34,296 nucleotides of DNA from Levilactobacillus lindianensis (GTDB lineage Bacteria; Bacillota; Bacilli; Lactobacillales; Lactobacillaceae), in NCBI RefSeq assembly GCF_003946095.1, contig NZ_RHOD01000021.1:1-34296 (forward strand), in the 5' to 3' direction. A program made the position numbers and the translations under genes. Below the pieces are notes generated by a model, which was not told the DNA's origin, made no database searches, and worked only from the letters and a program-made list of their open reading frames with translations. How positions within the stretch are numbered: position 1 is the stretch's first letter; each line of letters opens with the position of its first letter. Of this stretch, positions 16,318 through 24,466 are shown piece by piece.

Positions 16318-16376
16318 GTTGAAACGTGTGACAGAAGGCAGTCGGCGAGCATTAAGGCTGCCTTCTGTCACACTCT
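16318..16376. repeat. Palindromic element E1, 16-bp perfect stem
   Basis: GTGTGACAGAAGGCAG (16326-16341) pairs perfectly with its complement at 16358-16373 around a 16-nt loop, starting nine bases from the stop codon of the CBS-ACT gene. Its left end (16318-16343) matches the right end of the element at 18836-18947 read on the opposite strand at 23 of 26 positions, sharing GAAACGTGTGACA. No T-tract follows on either strand, so it is not a plain terminator. Confidence 0.75.
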
Positions 16377-16384
16377 AAATCACG

Positions 16385-17026
16385 CTAACCTTCGTGGCGC
16401 AAATCTTCAATTTCAGGTACGTGGAATTCTTTACGTTCCAAGGCCTTGACGATTCGGTCGAGTTTTTCTTCGTTAACTTCTGCGGGGAGGGTGAACATGG
16501 TTCGGTGAACCAGTTCGCCTTCCTGGGCATCCAGACTAATGACACTGGCAATGGACGTGTACTTGGTGATGACCTTAGCCATTCCAGCCAAGTCACCACG
16601 TTCACCGGCGGAAACGACCGTCAGTACGTAACTGCCAATGTTGACGTTCCACGACTGGGACAGCATGTCCATCAGACGGGTATGCGTCAAGATACCATAG
16701 AAGGCATTCTTGTTATCAAGAACGGCGATGTATGGCAGGTCTTTGATGGAGAAGAAAACGTTGAAGAAAGCGGCGTTTACCGAGATAAACTTGGTGGCAT
16801 TCTTAAGTAATGACGTCACCGGCAGCTGCATGTCGCCGCCACGAGACTTGTGACGGTAAATGTGCATCTTATAAATATTTCCGCGGAAGATTTGCCCGGT
16901 CTCATCCAGGATTGGAACACATCGGTAGCCCGAGTCTTCCAAAATCTTGAGGGCTTGTTCCAGGGTGACATCCTCGCGAACCGTAACTAAACGTTCTTTC
17001 GGTTTCACTAGGGATTTTAACAGCAT
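16385..17026 (-). CDS. CBS-pair and ACT domain regulatory protein
   Basis: The 213-aa product has two CBS motifs (about residues 10-60, with LKILEDSGYRCVPILDE, and about 75-125, ending with YGILTHTRLMDML). A C-terminal ACT-like domain covers about 130-210 (SYVLTVVSAGERGDLAGMAKVI, IASVISL). CBS pairs bind adenine nucleotides. Proteins with this CBS-ACT layout resemble Listeria CbpA, a cyclic-di-AMP binding protein, so a nucleotide-sensing role is plausible but inferred. An excellent AGGAGGT precedes the ATG. A candidate extended -10 (TATTAT, complement of 17072-17077) and an inverted repeat (ATTAGAA/TTCTAAT, 17045-17060) lie upstream. Confidence 0.85.
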   Translation of the reverse strand: MLLKSLVKPKERLVTVREDVTLEQALKILEDSGYRCVPILDETGQIFRGNIYKMHIYRHKSRGGDMQLPVTSLLKNATKFISVNAAFFNVFFSIKDLPYIAVLDNKNAFYGILTHTRLMDMLSQSWNVNIGSYVLTVVSAGERGDLAGMAKVITKYTSIASVISLDAQEGELVHRTMFTLPAEVNEEKLDRIVKALERKEFHVPEIEDLRHEG

Positions 17027-17044
17027 GGCTGATGACCTCCTAAA

Positions 17045-17077
17045 ATTAGAAACTTCTAATAATCTCTTCTCATAATA
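17045..17077 (-). promoter_or_regulatory. Promoter and inverted repeat upstream of the CBS-ACT gene
   Basis: On the minus strand TGTTATTAT (ending at 17072) is an extended -10. Just downstream, ATTAGAA (17045-17051) and TTCTAAT (17054-17060) form a 7-bp inverted repeat in the leader, between the start point and the ribosome site. It could be an operator or a small hairpin. Confidence 0.45.
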
Positions 17078-17180
17078 ACATAGTTTCCCAATTAAGTGGG
17101 GGCAAATTTGGTTAATTTTCCGAAAATTAAGTAAAACGCGGGACTCACTGAAAACAAGTTAGGGGCTGATTTATCGCGAT

Positions 17181-17222
17181 AAAAAAGTGGTTATCGGATC
17201 AATCATGATCCAATAACCACTT
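17181..17222 (-). terminator. Terminator of the L,D-transpeptidase gene
   Basis: AAGTGGTTATCGGATC (17185-17200) pairs with GATCCAATAACCACTT (17207-17222); on the minus strand the hairpin is followed by TTTTTT (complement of 17181-17186). It lies 14 bp from the stop codon. Confidence 0.9.
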
Positions 17223-17235
17223 ATTAAAAATCTCA

Positions 17236-18624
17236 TTAGAAGACAACGACTGGTGTTCCGACACTGACATGGTCAAAGACGGCTTTAATCTCAGAAGGCG
17301 GGGTGTTCACACAGCCGTGTGACCCGTGGGCCTTGTACCAAGATCCGCCGTAGGTCGGTTGCCATGGCGAGTCGTGAATCCCCACACCGGTATCATCGAT
17401 TGGCATCCAGAACTTCACTTTGGAAGAGTATTTGGATCCGTTGTCGTTCTTACCACGGAGCGTCGTGTTACGTTCCTTGCTCCAGATGACCCAGACCCCA
17501 TCAGGCGTGTGATGGGCCGTCGTTGGTAGCCCAGTGACAACGGCGGTCGAGACGACGCGCTTGCCGTGCTCATAGACCCACATGTGCTGGTTAACCTTGT
17601 CGACTTCGACGTAAGAATCACCGATGTCGGTTCCACTGTGGTGGTAGCCACTCCCTTGAATAACCGGGGTCCATGACATGCCCTTACCAGCCAGAACTGA
17701 GGTCCTGAGCTTTGGTAACTCACTCTTGACCTTGATACTCCAGCCGTAGAGTCCAGCGGGTACCTTGACTGTTCCACGTTTTGTCGATTTGAAGCTCCGG
17801 GTCTTATAAATAGTGCCATATTGCTTGCTGAGTTTAGTCAGGTAGGTCTTCATGGCCTGATTATCCGTGTTTAATTTACCATCCTTAAACGTCAACCAAG
17901 AAGCTAAGGTCTTGTTGGGAATAGCAATGCGGTGGCCACTCAACTTGTAGACGTAGTTCTGCTTGGTGATGGCTTCAGCGTTGGCTTCGGCCTGCTTGAA
18001 GCGCGCGTTAGTTGTGGTGAATGCCGGCTTGAGATAATCAGCAGAGACATCGACGGTATCTTCGCCAACTTCAATGGCACTCGTGATAGACTTGGCGACT
18101 TTCGCCGCGTCCAGTTGATTACCGGTCTTTTCCTTGGTAATCACGTAAGCCCCATTTTGAAAGGTGAATGACGCATCCGTTGAAGGGGTTCGCGTCTGGT
18201 TGGCTTTCGCCGTAATGGTGTTTGCTAACGTCCGAACGCTCTGTTCGTTGGCGTTGCTAGCATTTAATTTGATCGTATCGGCCGTGGCTGTGGTGATGTG
18301 CACCGGCCAAGCCCAGGCGTTTTGTTTCGCGATTAGCTTGCGCAGGGCCTGTTGCGAAGTGACCTTGAGATCGACAGACTGGGTTTTAAAGGTGGTCACC
18401 GTCTTGTGACCATCTTTTAACGTCAGTTGTTGGTTCTTGAGGGTCGACTTCAGCTTTGCAGCGGCTTGGGCGGCAGTGTTGCCGCCCACGTTAACGCCTG
18501 CAATTTGGGTATCTTTGAAGAAGACTTGTGCGTTGGCATAGTGATAAACTCGCCCAACATAGAGGGCTCCGACCGCGACGATTGCGGTCACGAGCCCGAT
18601 GCCGAAGGCTTTCTTCTTTTTCAT
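17236..18624 (-). CDS. L,D-transpeptidase (YkuD domain) with peptidoglycan-binding region
   Basis: The 462-aa product has an N-terminal membrane anchor (MKKKKAFGIGLVTAIVAVGA, about residues 6-24). A long extracellular Lys/Thr-rich region of two PG-binding-type repeats covers about 30-320. The YkuD catalytic domain follows, with YVEVDKVNQHMWVYEHGK and the active-site motif HGSHGCVN with Cys438. Such enzymes cross-link peptidoglycan through 3-3 bonds or attach proteins; in lactobacilli the exact substrate is uncertain. The gene is single, with an excellent minus-strand ribosome site (AGGAGGT near 18631-18637), its own promoter and its own terminator. A cre-like site lies upstream. Confidence 0.92.
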   Translation of the reverse strand: MKKKKAFGIGLVTAIVAVGALYVGRVYHYANAQVFFKDTQIAGVNVGGNTAAQAAAKLKSTLKNQQLTLKDGHKTVTTFKTQSVDLKVTSQQALRKLIAKQNAWAWPVHITTATADTIKLNASNANEQSVRTLANTITAKANQTRTPSTDASFTFQNGAYVITKEKTGNQLDAAKVAKSITSAIEVGEDTVDVSADYLKPAFTTTNARFKQAEANAEAITKQNYVYKLSGHRIAIPNKTLASWLTFKDGKLNTDNQAMKTYLTKLSKQYGTIYKTRSFKSTKRGTVKVPAGLYGWSIKVKSELPKLRTSVLAGKGMSWTPVIQGSGYHHSGTDIGDSYVEVDKVNQHMWVYEHGKRVVSTAVVTGLPTTAHHTPDGVWVIWSKERNTTLRGKNDNGSKYSSKVKFWMPIDDTGVGIHDSPWQPTYGGSWYKAHGSHGCVNTPPSEIKAVFDHVSVGTPVVVF

Positions 18625-18679
18625 TAGTGTGACCTCCTAAATAAGTCAGTGACAGGAAAGTCGTCGTCCTTTCGCTCAC

Positions 18680-18707
18680 AGAATAGCATAACTCCAGCTT
18701 ACTTCAA
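18680..18707 (-). promoter_or_regulatory. L,D-transpeptidase promoter
   Basis: On the minus strand TTGAAG (complement of 18702-18707), a 16-bp spacer, and TATTCT (complement of 18680-18685) with an extended TG just before it. Confidence 0.65.
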
Positions 18708-18738
18708 ACAACCTTAAATAACAATGTTGTTGCCCAGT

Positions 18739-18752
18739 TGTTAACGCTTTCT
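18739..18752 (-). promoter_or_regulatory. cre-like site (CcpA operator) upstream of the L,D-transpeptidase promoter
   Basis: On the minus strand AGAAAGCGTTAACA differs from TGWAANCGNTNWCA at one position. It is centred about 70 bp upstream of the predicted start, the region from which CcpA activates some promoters (as at B. subtilis ackA). Prediction only. Confidence 0.45.
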
Positions 18753-18835
18753 ACAAAATTAATTGACTACAAATATAGTTAACCGTCATTGGGGATAACG
18801 AGTTTAACTGTTAGATAGGTGACTTGCAAAAGAAG

Positions 18836-18947
18836 AGAGTGTGAAAAAAGACGGTTAGTTAATACGTATTAACGTCGCTAGACGAATAATCTTGGTCTTG
18901 ACTTGTTTGTCTAGCGGAGTTGACTACCTTTTGTCACACGTTTCGAC
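18836..18947. repeat. Palindromic element E2, nested inverted repeats (112 bp)
   Basis: The outer arms begin AGAGTGTGA (18836-18844) and end TCACAC (18934-18939) followed by GTTTCGAC. Inside lie a perfect 16-bp palindrome GTTAATACGTATTAAC (18858-18873) and CGCTAGAC (18875-18882) pairing with GTCTAGCG (18909-18916). The end at 18922-18947 matches E1 (16318-16343) in inverted orientation at 23 of 26 positions. It contains no open frame. It sits between the ldh terminator and the L,D-transpeptidase control region. Confidence 0.75.
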
Positions 18948-18965
18948 TATAGACGCTTGGAGCAC

Positions 18966-18994
18966 AAAAAAGCCCGAGACTTTTGTCTCAGGCT
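18966..18994 (-). terminator. ldh terminator
   Basis: AGCCCGAGAC (18971-18980) pairs with GTCTCAGGCT (18985-18994), loop TTTT; on the minus strand it is followed by TTTTTT (complement of 18966-18971). Confidence 0.9.
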
Positions 18995-19017
18995 CCTCAT
19001 TTTAAAAAATTATCTGA

Positions 19018-19983
<966 letters not shown>

Positions 19984-20028
19984 CTAATAAAATTTAGACA
20001 TCAAGGTACGCAGTAATACCCAGTGCTA

Positions 20029-20037
20029 AGTATACCA
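20029..20037 (-). promoter_or_regulatory. ldh promoter (extended -10)
   Basis: On the minus strand TGGTATACT: extended TG, one base, TATACT (complement of 20029-20034). The -35 is weak. The leader is about 50 nt. Confidence 0.55.
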
Positions 20038-20148
20038 TGTTCACCAGGTAGCGACTACGTGACGGCCTTAAATTTGTGAATTTTTTAGCTTGAAAACGCC
20101 ACCATTGCAATGCTTGTAGGCTCGATCAGTGCAGGGGTGTTGGGACTA

Positions 20149-20157
20149 TGCTATACT
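20149..20157 (+). promoter_or_regulatory. pth-mfd operon promoter (extended -10)
   Basis: TG (20149-20150), one base, TATACT (20152-20157); the -35 is unclear. The predicted start near 20164 leaves a leader of about 170 nt, which is highly structured. Confidence 0.6.
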
Positions 20158-20184
20158 CTAGAGCGTTGATTAGATTTGTGAAAT

Positions 20185-20287
20185 TGACCTAGCCAGCTGA
20201 ACGGGGATGCTGATCCCGTCCAGCCATTTTGTTTCACCTGGGGAACACCCAGAGTCCCGCCAGACTAGTGGGAGCTAAGCCAGGTCA
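20185..20287 (+). promoter_or_regulatory. Structured RNA leader of pth with terminator-like hairpin (unidentified)
   Basis: TGACCT (20185-20190) and AGGTCA (20282-20287) can close a junction enclosing three hairpins. Hairpin A is GCTGAACGGG (20196-20205) with CCCGTCCAGC (20215-20224), followed by CATTTTGTTT. Hairpin B is CTGGG/CCCAG (20238-20242/20248-20252). Hairpin C is TCCCGC/GTGGGA (20255-20260/20268-20273). ACCTGG (20236-20241) can alternatively pair with CCAGGT (20280-20285), which excludes the closing stem. The hairpin-plus-T at A looks like an attenuator. It does not match a T-box or another riboswitch that I know. Confidence 0.5.
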
Positions 20288-20332
20288 CTAACCAGTAAAT
20301 TAGGTTCTTATATAAGGGAGTAATCGTAAAAA

Positions 20333-20890
20333 ATGAAAATGATCGTTGGATTAGGAAATATTGGGCCACAGTACACGGGCACCCGGCATAACACCGGCTT
20401 TATGGTGGCAGATGCCTTTGCCAAAGAACACCAAATCACACTGACCACGCGGAAGTTTGATGCCCGTTTCGGCAGTGGGTTCGTCAATGGCGAAAAGGTA
20501 CTGGTGGTTAAGCCCACAACCTTCATGAATGAATCGGGCCGGGCCGTGCATCCCTTGATGGACTACTTCAAGATTGACCTCGAAGACATCTTCGTCATTC
20601 AAGATGATATGGACCTGCCAGTCGGTCGGATTCGACTCAGGGATCATGGTTCAGCCGGTGGTCACAATGGGATCAAGAGCATCATTGCTCACGTTTCCAG
20701 CGAGAAGTTCAAGCGCCTGCGGGTGGGTATCGCCCATCCCCAACAACATTCTGTGGTGGACTATGTCTTAGGTAAATTCACGACTGAACAGGCCCCACTC
20801 TTTAACCAGGCAACCGATCAGGCAGTGGCCGCGTTGGATGACTGGATCGGGGGCACGGAGTTTACCCAGTTAATGAATCAATACAATTAG
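20333..20890 (+). CDS. pth: Peptidyl-tRNA hydrolase
   Basis: The 185-aa product begins MKMIVGLGNIGPQYTGTRHNTGFMV, with Asn9 and catalytic His19. It contains VVKPTTFMNESGRAV, the DDMDLPVGRIRLRDHGSAGGHNGIKSI block and GKF near the end. The enzyme releases tRNA from prematurely dropped peptidyl-tRNA. AGGGAG precedes the ATG by about 12 bases. It is the first gene of pth-mfd-yabM-rqcP (mfd starts 16 bp after its stop) and sits behind a structured leader. Confidence 0.97.
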   Translation: MKMIVGLGNIGPQYTGTRHNTGFMVADAFAKEHQITLTTRKFDARFGSGFVNGEKVLVVKPTTFMNESGRAVHPLMDYFKIDLEDIFVIQDDMDLPVGRIRLRDHGSAGGHNGIKSIIAHVSSEKFKRLRVGIAHPQQHSVVDYVLGKFTTEQAPLFNQATDQAVAALDDWIGGTEFTQLMNQYN

Positions 20891-20906
20891 GAAGAGGACG
20901 TTAGCC

Positions 20907-23900
20907 GTGAATTTAGAAGCATTTATGACGCAGACAACCCAATATGCCACGGTACGACAGACCCTCGGTCGGGGGCAACGACAACTCGTGACGGGACTTA
21001 ATGGTTCGGCGGAGACCCTCTTCATTGCGAGCCTCTTACACGAACAGCAACGGTCGATCGTCTACGTGACGGATACCCTGTATCATGCGGGTCAGCTGGT
21101 TGAAGACTTGGCAAACTTATTACGAGACGATGAGCTCTACGAGTTTCCTGTCGAGGAACTTCTTGCTGCTGAGGTCGCCACGAGCTCGCCGGAGTATCGG
21201 TCTGATCGAATCGATGCCTTGCGGGCCTTGCAAAGTGATCGGCCCGTCGTGATTGTCACATCGCTCTCCGGGCTGCGTCGTTTCCTGCCGGCGCCGACAA
21301 ACTTTGCTGCGGCGCGATTCAACGTCCAAGTGGGTGGCGAATTCGACCTTGAGGCGTTGCAACAGCAGTTGTTTGCCATGGGATATGCTCACCAGAAATT
21401 GGTGGCTGGCCCTGGCGACTTCGCCGTGCGGGGGTCGATCGTCGATATCTATCCGTTAGCCGCCGACTATCCTGTCCGGCTTGATTTCTTCGATACCGAG
21501 ATTGATTCGCTTCGCTACTTTGACCCAGCGACGCAACGGAGTATTGAGAACGTTGACGCGGTAGAAATTCTGCCAGCAACCGACTTCATTCTCACGGCTG
21601 CGGAGCGGACGGCAGGTGCCGATCGTTTAACCGCGGAACTGGCTAGTCAAGTGGCTAAGTTGGATGACGACGCCACTGAAACGTTAACCAATCAAGTTAA
21701 ACCGCTGATTGATGGATTACGCAAGGGATCGGTTGATCCCAAACTCATGGAATTTGCGGACTATTTATTCCCGGAACATCACCAACTACTGGATTACTTA
21801 CCGGATAATGGGTTGGCGTTGTTTGGGGACTATTCGCGTCTTCAGGATGCCGAACGACAACTGTTAGAGGACGAGGCCAACTGGGCTACCGATAAGCTGA
21901 CCCACCATCAGATCTTTTCACAACAGGTCTTTGGTGGTGAACTGCGACCAATCGTGAAGAATGATGAACATGCTCAGGTGATGCTGGCGCTGTTCCAAAA
22001 GGGAATGGGGAGTCTGCGTTTCCAAGCGGTCACTAATATCACGACCCGGGCCATGCAACAGTTCTTCGGGCAACTCCCTGTCATGAAGACGGAGATTGAC
22101 CGGTGGCGTAAACAGAAACAGACGATCGTGCTGTTGGTCCAGGATGAAGAACGACTAGCCAAGATTGAGCAGACCCTGGATGATTTTGAGATTCAATCCG
22201 TCTTAACCAAGGCCGATAACCTGCAAGGTGGCCTGACCCAGCTGGTGCCAGAACGGCTCCGGACTGGATTTGAATTGCCAGAGGCTTCCTTAGTTGTGAT
22301 CACGGAAGCTGAAATGTTCCAGAAGGTTACTAAGAAGCGCGCACGACGCCAGACCATGGCTAACGCCGAACGTCTGAAGAGCTACACTGACCTAAAGCCG
22401 GGCGATTACGTGGTGCACGTGAACCATGGGATCGGGAAATTTATTGGGATGCAGACGTTGACGGTTGATGGGGTCCACCAGGACTACATGACCATTGATT
22501 ACCAAGACAACGCACAGTTGTTTATCCCGGTTACGCAATTAAATCTGATTCAGAAGTATGTCTCGTCCGAGGATAAGAAGCCCCGTATCAACAAGTTGGG
22601 TGGTTCTGAGTGGGCCAAGACTAAGAGCAAAGTGGCCGCCAAGATCGAAGACATTGCTGATGAACTGGTGGATCTTTATGCGAAACGTGCCGCGGAGAAG
22701 GGGTATGCCTTTCCCAAGGATGACAGTCTGCAACGGGAATTTGAGAATGACTTTCCGTATGCTGAGACGCCCGACCAATTACGCACGATCGAGGAAGTTA
22801 AACACGATATGGAAAAGCCGCGACCGATGGACCGTCTCCTAGTGGGGGATGTCGGTTACGGAAAGACCGAAGTTGCATTACGGGCAGCCTTTAAGGCGGT
22901 CGAAGCGGGTAAACAAGTGGCTTTCTTGGTGCCAACCACCATTTTGGCGCAACAACACTATGACACGATGATGAACCGTTTCGAAGGTTATCCGATTAAC
23001 GTTGAAATGTTTTCGCGATTCCGCACGGCTAAGCAGATCCGTCAGTCGATTGACGATTTGGAAGCTGGGCAACTCGACATCGTGGTCGGGACGCACCGGT
23101 TACTTTCTAAGGACGTGAAATTTAAGAACTTGGGCCTAGTCCTAGTCGATGAGGAGCAACGATTCGGTGTTAAGCATAAGGAACGCCTCAAACAACTGAA
23201 GGCCAACGTCGATGTGCTGACGCTGACGGCGACCCCGATTCCCCGGACATTGCACATGTCAATGCTGGGTGTCCGGGATCTGTCGGTGATTGAAACACCA
23301 CCGGCTAACCGTTTCCCAATTCAAACGTATGTGATGGAACAGAACGCGGGTGCCATTCAGGATGGCATTCGGCGCGAAATGCAACGGGGCGGGCAGGTCT
23401 TCTACCTGCACAATCGCGTGGAAGATATTGAGAAGACCGTCAGTCAGATTCAAGCGTTGGTGCCCGAGGCTCAAGTGGGCTACATTCACGGGAAGATGAC
23501 GGAAGCCCAACTCGAAGGGGTGCTCTTTGACTTCTTGCGCGGGGATTACGATGTCTTGGTCACGACGACCATCATTGAAACCGGGATCGACATTCCAAAT
23601 GCCAACACGTTGTTCGTTGAAAATGCGGACCGCATGGGGCTGTCTCAACTGTACCAATTACGGGGCCGGATCGGCCGGAGTAATCGGGTAGCTTACGCTT
23701 ACTTCACCTATCAGCCCAATAAGGTGCTGACCGAGGTCAGTGAGAAGCGTTTAGAGGCCATCAAGGACTTTACCGAACTGGGTTCCGGATTCAAGATCGC
23801 CATGCGGGACCTCTCTATTCGGGGCGCCGGGAATCTGTTAGGTAAGCAGCAACACGGGTTCATTAACTCCGTGGGGTATGATCTTTATACTCAGATGCTG

Positions 23901-24455
23901 AGTGATGCCGTGGCGAAGAAGCGGGGTAAGCACACGCAACCGAAGACGGATACGACCGTCGAACTGGGGGTTGAAGCCTACCTGCCAAGCGATTACATCG
24001 CGGATGAACAACAGAAGATTGAAATGTACAAACGTATTCGCCAATTGGAGAATGACGATGAAGTCAGCGAGATTCAAGCCGACCTGATCGACCGGTTCGG
24101 GGATTACCCAACGGCCGTGAGTCAACTCCTAACAATTGGCCAATTAAAGTTGGCTGCGGATTTGGCTTTGGTTGATAAGATTCGACGAGTCAATGGGGAT
24201 GTCTTCGTGACGATTTCCAAACGTGGAACCAACATTTTAGGTGGCGAGGACGTCTTCAAGGCGTTGGCCGCCACTAAGCTCAAGGCGACCGTGGCCGTCA
24301 ACGATGACCAGCTTCATATAAAGTTAGTCATTCAACCACAAATGACGGTGACGGACTGGTTGCCACAGGTGCAACAGTTCATGGCGGCCTTGCGCGATAT
24401 TGTCCTCAAGACCACAAAACCAGCTGCCGATAAGGCCAAAGCAACGAACGACTAA
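20907..24455 (+). CDS. mfd: Transcription-repair coupling factor
   Basis: The 1182-aa product starts at GTG 20907 after GGAAGAGGA. The N-terminal UvrB-like domains cover about 1-350 (with GDFAVRGSIVDIYPL). The RNA polymerase interacting domain begins near 497 (GDYVVHVNHGIGKF). The RecG-like motor has GDVGYGKTEVALRAAF at about 646-661, DEEQRFGVKHKE near 748, TATPIPRTLHMS, and the TRG and Q motifs. The C-terminal autoinhibitory domain is present. Mfd pushes RNA polymerase off lesions and recruits UvrA. It follows pth as in Bacillus. Confidence 0.97.
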   Translation: MNLEAFMTQTTQYATVRQTLGRGQRQLVTGLNGSAETLFIASLLHEQQRSIVYVTDTLYHAGQLVEDLANLLRDDELYEFPVEELLAAEVATSSPEYRSDRIDALRALQSDRPVVIVTSLSGLRRFLPAPTNFAAARFNVQVGGEFDLEALQQQLFAMGYAHQKLVAGPGDFAVRGSIVDIYPLAADYPVRLDFFDTEIDSLRYFDPATQRSIENVDAVEILPATDFILTAAERTAGADRLTAELASQVAKLDDDATETLTNQVKPLIDGLRKGSVDPKLMEFADYLFPEHHQLLDYLPDNGLALFGDYSRLQDAERQLLEDEANWATDKLTHHQIFSQQVFGGELRPIVKNDEHAQVMLALFQKGMGSLRFQAVTNITTRAMQQFFGQLPVMKTEIDRWRKQKQTIVLLVQDEERLAKIEQTLDDFEIQSVLTKADNLQGGLTQLVPERLRTGFELPEASLVVITEAEMFQKVTKKRARRQTMANAERLKSYTDLKPGDYVVHVNHGIGKFIGMQTLTVDGVHQDYMTIDYQDNAQLFIPVTQLNLIQKYVSSEDKKPRINKLGGSEWAKTKSKVAAKIEDIADELVDLYAKRAAEKGYAFPKDDSLQREFENDFPYAETPDQLRTIEEVKHDMEKPRPMDRLLVGDVGYGKTEVALRAAFKAVEAGKQVAFLVPTTILAQQHYDTMMNRFEGYPINVEMFSRFRTAKQIRQSIDDLEAGQLDIVVGTHRLLSKDVKFKNLGLVLVDEEQRFGVKHKERLKQLKANVDVLTLTATPIPRTLHMSMLGVRDLSVIETPPANRFPIQTYVMEQNAGAIQDGIRREMQRGGQVFYLHNRVEDIEKTVSQIQALVPEAQVGYIHGKMTEAQLEGVLFDFLRGDYDVLVTTTIIETGIDIPNANTLFVENADRMGLSQLYQLRGRIGRSNRVAYAYFTYQPNKVLTEVSEKRLEAIKDFTELGSGFKIAMRDLSIRGAGNLLGKQQHGFINSVGYDLYTQMLSDAVAKKRGKHTQPKTDTTVELGVEAYLPSDYIADEQQKIEMYKRIRQLENDDEVSEIQADLIDRFGDYPTAVSQLLTIGQLKLAADLALVDKIRRVNGDVFVTISKRGTNILGGEDVFKALAATKLKATVAVNDDQLHIKLVIQPQMTVTDWLPQVQQFMAALRDIVLKTTKPAADKAKATND

Positions 24456-24466
24456 GGAGGTCAGTG

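Noticed and set aside
20185-20287. T-box or signal recognition particle RNA in the pth leader
   Set aside because: No T-box specifier or AGGGTGG sequence and no SRP GGAAG...AGCAG signature could be found.
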